The position numbers were made by a program, and so were the translations under genes. Below, piece by piece: positions 1-5,000 of a stretch of DNA of 7,854 bases. Location of the stretch: the NCBI GenBank assembly GCA_964410485.1, contig CAYPHJ010000158.1, positions 1 to 7,854 on the forward strand, in the 5' to 3' direction. Source of the DNA: CAYPHJ01 sp964410485 (lineage in GTDB: Bacteria > Desulfobacterota > Binatia > UBA9968). The notes under the pieces were generated by a model. That model did no database searches, was not told where the DNA came from, and saw only the letters and a list, made by a program, of their open reading frames with translations. Positions within the stretch are counted from its first letter, which is position 1. Each line of letters begins with the position of its first letter.

Positions 1-763
1 TCGCGTCGAGAACCGGCTGCACGTCGGTGGGCGAGCGGCTGATGATGCCGAGCACCTCGGCGGTCGCCGTCTGATGTTCCAGAGCCTCCCGCAGTTCGGC
101 GTTGGTGGTTTCCAGATCCTTGCTCTTATTTTTAACTTCCTCAAAGAGATTGATGTTCTCGACTGCGACACCAATCTGATCCGCCATGGAGTTAATCAGG
201 CGAGTTTCTCCCGTGGTTAGCTTTCGCGGCGCTGTGTGAATACAGTTGATTGTCCCCAAAAACTTCTCTTTCGCCTTGATTGGAAAAATCGCAATAAAAG
301 AGTCGCCCTGCCTCTGCATCGCGTTATTTTCGGTCATTTGTAGGTATCGAGGATCGGATCTCACGTCCTCGAAGATCAAGTATTGCCCGGTTTCAGCAAC
401 CCTTCCTGTAAGTCCACGCCCACGGCGAAACGACCTGGGAAGAGCTTGTATCTCGTGGATACCAGCCGCTGCCATCAGATTAAGCATTTCATTCTTCGGA
501 TCGGAGAGAAAAACACTCACCGAATTGAAAGCGAAAATATTTGCAATTTTCTCTACTACCTCGTCCAGGACCGGCTGGAGATCCAGGGACTGGCTGGCGG
601 CGGCGGTCACGTCGTAGAGCGCTGCGAGGTCACGGTTGCGCGCTTCGAGTTCCTGGCGCAGCTCTGCAATCGTCTGCGCTTGTTCAGCCACAGATCTTTT
701 CACTTTCGGAGGGCGCGGTTTTGGTTTTGCAGTCTTGCTGCGTTTTTGGGTGGTAGTTACCAT
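1..763 (-). CDS. Multi-GAF sensor histidine kinase, N-terminal part (runs off left edge)
   Basis: This is the second appearance of the kinase gene whose complete copy lies at 2058-6542. Only codons 1-254 are in the window; the rest runs off the left edge. The part shown holds the basic Lys/Pro-rich N-terminus (residues 2-23), a predicted coiled coil (about 24-48), the whole first GAF domain (about 48-204), the following helical linker, and the first residues of the second GAF domain. The start is the ATG read at 763-761. The frame is open for 35 codons further upstream, but no ATG occurs there and no clear Shine-Dalgarno sequence precedes the start. If the molecule is circular, this is the same gene as the complete one and not a separate locus. 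Confidence 0.9.
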   Translation of the reverse strand, partial: MVTTTQKRSKTAKPKPRPPKVKRSVAEQAQTIAELRQELEARNRDLAALYDVTAAASQSLDLQPVLDEVVEKIANIFAFNSVSVFLSDPKNEMLNLMAAAGIHEIQALPRSFRRGRGLTGRVAETGQYLIFEDVRSDPRYLQMTENNAMQRQGDSFIAIFPIKAKEKFLGTINCIHTAPRKLTTGETRLINSMADQIGVAVENINLFEEVKNKSKDLETTNAELREALEHQTATAEVLGIISRSPTDVQPVLDA

Positions 764-857
764 AAAGCAAACCGACCGAGCGGAGATGTTGGTCGCGGGA
801 GAAACTGGAGTGATAGGGGTACGCTTTGGTAGCAGGCTTCCCCAGCGGCTGAGCTGA

Positions 858-887
858 CTTTTACTTCAGGTGGTGAGCTGGCGTCAA
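858..887 (-). promoter_or_regulatory. Possible weak sigma70-type promoter for the kinase gene
   Basis: On the minus strand, TTGACG (887-882) is followed after 18 bases by TAAAAG (863-858), matching 5/6 and 4/6 consensus positions. Transcription would start near 851, giving a leader of about 90 bases before the kinase ATG at 763. The region overlaps the 3' end of the nitronate monooxygenase remnant. This is pattern matching only, and the identical site occurs at 6637-6666. Confidence 0.25.
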
Positions 888-1133
888 CCGAGACACTGAA
901 AGCATGGCGGGCAACGCTCGTCCCCTCAAGCGGCGAGCGAAGGGGCATTCGCGAGTCACGACTTCTCGAACGCACCCGTTCTCATCAGCCTGACGCCATG
1001 TTACCGATAGCATACCAAGGCCGCCGCTGTTCGATACGGCGGCGGCAAGTTCGGGGCAAGTAGCACTTGCAATCGGTGCTTGGATGATCGGCAGCTCGAT
1101 CTCCAATAAGTCGCAGATTCTAGTTCTAATCAT
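861..1133 (-). pseudogene. 5' remnant of a nitronate monooxygenase / 2-nitropropane dioxygenase-like gene
   Basis: The frame encodes 90 residues starting at the ATG read at 1133-1131. The N-terminal part resembles the start of FMN-dependent nitronate monooxygenases: 'ELPIIQAPIASAT' (about residues 13-25) and 'PELAAAVSNSGGLGML' (about 27-42), then 'VTWR'. Family members run to roughly 310-360 residues as a TIM barrel, whereas this frame stops after 90. Similarity fades somewhere between residues 48 and 66 (about nt 935-990), and I find no continuation in the other two minus-strand frames. It therefore looks like a gene cut off by a rearrangement, not a point-mutated full gene. The usual 'QAPM' is 'QAPI' here. 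The fragment could still be transcribed, but it cannot form the barrel. It ends 97 bases before the kinase start on the same strand. Confidence 0.75.
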
Positions 1134-1272
1134 GCTCTGTTCTCACCACAAATGTATGTGACCTAAAGAGCGGGCGTCAAGGAAACGTAAGAGGCCGCCC
1201 TAACTTTTCACTCTTCACGATTACCCGCAAAGACGGCACGGACGAAACGGAAATGCCAAAAAACTCGCTTGC

Positions 1273-1301
1273 TTGTATCCTTCCATCAGCATGGATACAA
1301 T
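1273..1301 (+). promoter_or_regulatory. brnTA promoter embedded in an inverted-repeat operator
   Basis: TTGTAT (1273-1278), a 17-base spacer and TACAAT (1296-1301) form a sigma70-like promoter pointing at brnT. The same stretch is a perfect inverted repeat, TTGTATCC - 12 bases - GGATACAA (1273-1300). The left arm covers the -35 box and the right arm all but the last base of the -10 box. A shorter nested repeat, TCCAT-cagc-ATGGA (1282-1295), lies inside. BrnA proteins carry a ribbon-helix-helix DNA-binding domain and repress their own operon, so a dimeric BrnA (or BrnT-BrnA complex) bound here would block RNA polymerase. Use as an operator is inferred from position and symmetry. Confidence 0.7.
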
Positions 1302-1310
1302 ATGTACATA
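1301..1310. promoter_or_regulatory. Second palindrome (TATGTACATA) before brnT start
   Basis: TATGTACATA is a perfect 10-base palindrome between the -10 box and the brnT ATG, covering the likely transcription start. Its centre is 19 bases from the centre of the larger inverted repeat, just under two helical turns, a spacing suited to cooperative binding of two dimers on about the same DNA face. It may be a second BrnA half-site pair or a chance AT-rich palindrome. Confidence 0.4.
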
Positions 1311-1311
1311 G

Positions 1312-1605
1312 ATGGAATGGGAATGGGACGATGCCAAGGACGCAATCAACGTGGAGAAGCATGGAATCTCCTTTGCGGAAGCTTTGCAGGTCTTCACCGA
1401 TACTGACGGGATCGAGAAGGAGGACCTGGCTCATTCGTCGCGCACCGAGCGGCGTCTTTGGCGCACTGGCAAACTGAAAAGCGGTCGCATTGTAACCGTC
1501 GTTTATACCCTTTCGGGTGAAACAGTCAGGCTTATTTCGGCGCAAGAACGACGCGTTGAACGGAGGGAATATGAGAAAGCAAAAAAAGAACAAACCGACG
1601 GGTAG
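1312..1605 (+). CDS. brnT: BrnT-family type II toxin (ribonuclease)
   Basis: The 97-residue product matches the BrnT (DUF497) plan. The N-terminus reads 'EWDDAKDAINVEKHGISF' (residues 4-21) and then 'AEALQVF'. A central strand region reads 'GRIVTVVYTLSGETVRLISA' (58-77), and a charged C-terminal helix 'ERRVERREYEKA' (79-90) follows. Characterised BrnT proteins have a RelE-like fold and act as ribonucleases that stop translation; activity here is inferred. An in-frame TAG lies directly before the ATG (1309-1311), so no longer start is possible. There is no Shine-Dalgarno sequence, and with transcription from the mapped promoter the leader would be only about 4 bases, suggesting near-leaderless translation. 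The gene overlaps brnA by 35 bases. The toxin-first order is typical of brnTA. Confidence 0.88.
   Translation: MEWEWDDAKDAINVEKHGISFAEALQVFTDTDGIEKEDLAHSSRTERRLWRTGKLKSGRIVTVVYTLSGETVRLISAQERRVERREYEKAKKEQTDG
1562..1567 (+). promoter_or_regulatory. brnA ribosome binding site inside brnT
   Basis: GGAGGG ends 3 bases before the ATG at 1571 and lies within the brnT coding region. It is much stronger than anything ahead of brnT, which fits the need to make more antitoxin than toxin from one transcript. A second candidate, AGAGGA ending 7 bases before the in-frame ATG at 1658, would give a shorter BrnA, so the start is not fully settled. Confidence 0.6.
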
Positions 1606-1849
1606 TCGATTTCGTCAAATTCCGCGCCCCCGTACATATCGAGAAGAGGACATTGGAATGTCCAATGTTAAAATCAACGTTCATATTCGCTTGGACGGGG
1701 ATGTCGTGAACTATTTCAAAGAAAAGGCGAAGCAAGAGGGCGGCAAGTACCAGACGCTCATTAACCAGTACTTACGCGCAGCTATCTCCAAACAGCGCAG
1801 TTTCGAGGACCGCCTGGATCATATCGAGCAGCGGCTGGGGATGCAGTAG
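1571..1849 (+). CDS. brnA: BrnA-family antitoxin, ribbon-helix-helix
   Basis: The 92-residue product has a clear ribbon-helix-helix core: strand 'VKINVHIRL' (residues 33-41), helix A from about D44 to Q55, and helix B 'YQTLINQYLRAAI' (60-72), a signature of BrnA/CopG-like partners of BrnT. A C-terminal amphipathic helix (about 77-89, 'FEDRLDHIEQRL') follows. Such proteins bind and neutralise BrnT and, as dimers, repress the operon promoter. The N-terminal 28 residues are basic (MRKQKKNK..., RPRTYREED) and do not resemble the acidic 'DEEIDYSDIPP' segment I recall from many BrnA proteins. ATG 1571 was chosen for its GGAGGG and the 35-base overlap with brnT. ATG 1658 also has a good ribosome site and would give 63 residues with the core intact. 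The upstream ATG at 1517 lacks comparable support. Confidence 0.85.
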   Translation: MRKQKKNKPTGSRFRQIPRPRTYREEDIGMSNVKINVHIRLDGDVVNYFKEKAKQEGGKYQTLINQYLRAAISKQRSFEDRLDHIEQRLGMQ

Positions 1850-1858
1850 TTCTGCAAG

Positions 1859-1880
1859 CGTTCCCAAAACGATCTTTTTT
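1859..1880 (+). terminator. Weak candidate terminator after brnA
   Basis: A short stem CGTT/AACG (1859-1862 with 1868-1871, loop CCCAA) is followed three bases later by six T residues (1875-1880). It starts 10 bases after the brnA stop. Four base pairs is very short for an intrinsic terminator, so this is marginal. Confidence 0.2.
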
Positions 1881-2029
1881 AATACTCGGGACTTGGCGCC
1901 CTTTGGGTCCCGTGGCTTGACTCAGGACATGCTTTGCACGAGATGATTCATTTCCGGATTCGGATTTCCTCCCGCCAAGCCGCGAAGCTCGCAAAGTAAA
2001 TTCTTTTTTCTAATACTCCGAACTTAGCG
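1881..2029. repeat. Pair of diverged direct repeats between brnA and kinase 3' end
   Basis: AATACTCGGGACTTGGCG (1881-1898) and AATACTCCGAACTTAGCG (2012-2029) match at 15 of 18 positions. Each is preceded by a T-rich run (TCTTTTTT at 1873-1880; TTCTTTTTT at 2001-2009) and followed by related 'ccctttg' / 'ctttgcgcctttg' sequence. They look like two decayed copies of one dispersed intergenic element about 40-45 bases long. No gene is seen in 1850-2057; the minus-strand frame across it resembles nothing I recognise. Confidence 0.6.
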
Positions 2030-2047
2030 TCTTTGCGCCTTTGCGGG
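1971..2047. repeat. Large imperfect inverted repeat (REP-like hairpin) downstream of kinase
   Basis: The arm at 1971-1996 (cccgccaagccgcgaagctc...) and the arm at 2023-2047 (...ctttgcgcctttgcggg) are reverse complements at about 20 of 26 positions, separated by an AT-rich 26-base loop that contains a T-run. The hairpin begins 10 bases past the kinase stop codon and lies between convergent genes. It could stabilise or end transcripts from either side, but no T-run follows either arm as an intrinsic terminator needs. The motif resembles dispersed palindromic repeats of environmental bacteria. Confidence 0.6.
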
Positions 2048-2057
2048 AAAACCATTC

Positions 2058-5000
2058 TTATCCGATCGGTAGCGTGAAGGTAAACTTACTGCCTTTGCCC
2101 ACCTCACTCTCCACCCAGATTTTCCCGCCATGCAACTCAACAAACTTCTTGGCCAGCGTTAACCCAAGCCCAGTCCCTTCCTTCTTGTGAGCGTAGTCGC
2201 CTCCCACCTGGCGAAATTCCTCAAAGATCGTCGCCTGATCTTCCGGGGCAATGCCAATACCCGTGTCACTGACCGAGATTTCCACAGAACCGTCAGTCTT
2301 TCTGGCATTGATCCCGATCCGTCCTCCCTCCGGCGTGAACTTCACCGCGTTGGAAAGCAGATTGAGAAGAATCTGCTTGATCTTTCTCTCATCTCCGACA
2401 AAGTCCCCGAGGCGCTCGTCAATGGTAACATCCAGCGTGATGCCGTGCTTGGTAGCGCGCTCGCGCACAAAAGTCCGGGCGTTATCGATGGCCAAGGGGA
2501 GATCGAACGTTGTCAGCTCTAGCTCCATGCGGCCAGCTTCGACTTTGGAGAGATCGAGAATCTCATTGATGAGGGATAAGAGATGGCGGCCGGAGGAGAG
2601 GATGTCGTCGGTGTACTCGGCCTGTTTATCGTTGAGCTCACCGAACATCCGCTCCCCCAAGACTTCCGAGAAGCCGATGATGGCATTGAGCGGGGTGCGA
2701 AGCTCGTGCGACATGTTGGCAAGGAATTCGGATTTGTGGCGGTTGGCCGCCTCGATCTGGCGGCTCTTGTCTTCGATTTCCCTGAATAGGCGGGCATTTT
2801 GAATCGCCAGGACCGACTGGGTGGCAAAGGTCTGAAGGAGATTCACTACTTCGGTTGAAAAGCTCCCGGTCTTGCACCGATAAATGGTCAAGCCTCCCAT
2901 GATCCGATCCTCACGAAGAAGCGGTACGGCAAGAAGAGAACGGTAGCCCAGTCTTACCATCAGGGGGCGTAACCGTGTCGCCGCATACTCCCGCTCATCC
3001 AGGATGTCAGTGACCTGGACCGGCAAGCGGCTCTCCGCCGCCTGGCCAAGCGCGCCAGAACCGATACGGAGAGGGCTAGCCCGCAAGGCCTCAACTAATT
3101 CCTTGTCAATTTGGTAGCTACCTCTAAGTTGGAATTTCGCAGGGGATTCGTCGTATTCGTAAATCGCCCCGCCGTCAGCACCGCTTAGTTGAACCGCGTG
3201 AGAGGCAATACGCGTCAAGACCGTTTCCAGCTCCAGAGTAGAGCTGACCGCCTGACCGACTTCGCCTAAGGCCTTGAGTTCTTCTACCGACCGACCAAGC
3301 TCGCCGGTCCGTGCTTGCAGCTCCTGGAATAACCGCACGTTTTCTATAGCAATCACGGCCTGGTCAGCGAAGGTTTCGAGGAGCTTGATTTGGGCCGGGG
3401 TGAAAGGGCGTACGTCCATCCGACGCGCGTTGAGCGTTCCAATGAACGCGTGCTGCTGGCGCACCGGGATGGCCAAGAATGTGCGCACCCCGACTGTAGA
3501 ACCTAGCATCGGAAAATCGTCTTGTGCCCGGACATCCGGCACGTGAAGCGTGCCGTGCTGGCGCATCCAAGCATACTCTGGTGCATCGATACTAATCCCG
3601 AGAAGGTTCACGGGGACTGGTATAGGACCAAAATGAGCCCGCAAAACCATAGTGTCGCCTTCGCGCAGCCGTAGCACCACGTCATCAATCCCACAGACCC
3701 GGGCAGCGCTCTCCACGATCGCGTCAAGGACCGGCTTCACGTCTGTCGGTGAGCGGCTGATGATGCCGAGCACCTCGGCAGTTGCTGTCTGATGCTCCAG
3801 CGCTTCGCGCAGTTCGGCGTTGCGGGCCTGTAATTCTTTGAACAGGCGCACATTTTCGATCGCGATTACCGCCTGATCGGCAAATGTTTTTAGAAGCGCA
3901 ACCTGCTTATCCGTAAACGGTTGAAGTTTCTTTCTCCTTACATATATGACCCCGATGGGTACGCCTTTCCTGAGCAGCGGAGTAGCCACACCCGATCGAA
4001 TGCCATACTCGCTTCTTCTTCTTGCGTCTGGAAATTCGGTTTTAAATCCTTCTGCCTCCATATCGGGAACATGCACAATCTGGCGGTCAATGACAGCTCG
4101 ACCCGCAATCGTCCCGCGACTAAGCACTTGGCCAATTTCTCCAATTGGTCCCCAGGGAAGGAATCCGTATTTCGCGGCTCGTCTCAAAGCATTGCCGTCG
4201 ACGTGATAAATGACCGCGTCCTCCGAATCTGTGACCTTCGCCGCGTTTTTGGCGATGGTTTCCAACACCGGCTGAATATCCGTAGGCGAGCTGGCGATGA
4301 CACCCAAAATCTCACTCGTCGCGGTTTGTTGCTCCAGTGATTCTTTTACCTCTTGGAACAACCGCACATTTTCGATCGCGATGACCGCCTGGTCAGCAAA
4401 GGTTTTCAAAAGCGCGATCTGCTTCTCGGAAAACGGGAGTACTTCGTCGCGTCGCATCAAGATTACGCCAATGGCCGCGCCCTCTCGCAGCAAAGGCATT
4501 GCGAGCATCGTTCTTGTTCCGCGCTGGCGCGCCGGCCGTGCCGGCAGCTCGGCTTCAGGCACTGCGGTAACATCGTGGATGTGAAGCGTTTGGCCGTCGA
4601 CGACAGCCCTACCGGCGACTGTGTTTCTATCGAGCGGTAACTCGGAATCGGGCGAGGTCGGAATTGTACCGTAATGAGCGGCTTTCCGAAGCGCGTTGGA
4701 ATCGACACGGAAGATGAGAGCGTCAATCGCGTTGCATAGCCGTGCGGCATTTTCCGCGACGGTGTCTAACACCGGCTGAATATTAGTGGGTGATCCCGCG
4801 ATAGCTTGCAGTATCTCGCTCGTGGCTGTCTGCTGCTCCAGAGCTTCAGTGAGCTGGCGATTGCGATCCTCCAATTCCGTAAACAGCCGGACATTTTCGA
4901 TGGCGATCACTGCCTGATCAGCGAAAATTTTGACCAGCTCTATCTGCCGATCGGTAAATGGTTCAACAACCTCGCGCCAGATGGTAAGGCTCCCGATATT

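Larger units (their letters stand above)
1..2075. repeat. Left copy of 2,075-bp terminal direct repeat (5,779-bp period)
   Basis: This stretch is the same as 5780-7854 wherever I compared the text. Every reading frame in one copy has an identical counterpart shifted by 5,779. It carries the 5' part of the kinase gene, the nitronate monooxygenase remnant, the brnTA operon, the intergenic repeats and the last bases of the next kinase copy. The repeat reaches the first base of the window, so its true length is unknown. Nothing at the boundary looks like an insertion-sequence end or a target-site duplication. It is best explained by reading past the origin of a 5,779-bp circle, or by a tandem duplication. 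Confidence 0.97.

Noticed and set aside
383..832. 149-codon plus-strand open frame over the kinase 5' end
   Set aside because: It is antisense to the GAF1 coding region, has low-complexity composition and no promoter or ribosome site.
861..1133. Functional nitronate monooxygenase
   Set aside because: Only about the first 50-65 residues resemble the family. The rest of the barrel and the catalytic region are missing in all frames.
1172..1200. GGGCG...CGCCC stem with a 19-base loop between the remnant and brnT
   Set aside because: Only five base pairs with a long loop and no T-run. Not convincing as a terminator or RNA element.
1177..1593. 138-codon minus-strand open frame opposite brnT
   Set aside because: It lies antisense to a well-supported BrnT gene and resembles no family I recognise.
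1..2075. Terminal repeats as long terminal repeats of a transposon or a composite element
   Set aside because: No transposase or integrase is present, no inverted ends or target-site duplications are seen at the boundaries, and the repeat ends are set by the window edges inside a coding gene.
2251..2802. 183-codon plus-strand open frame inside the kinase gene, and many similar ones along 2187-6400
   Set aside because: They are antisense to a gene with unmistakable HisKA/HATPase and GAF signatures, show no domain pattern, and arise from the codon bias of the minus-strand gene.
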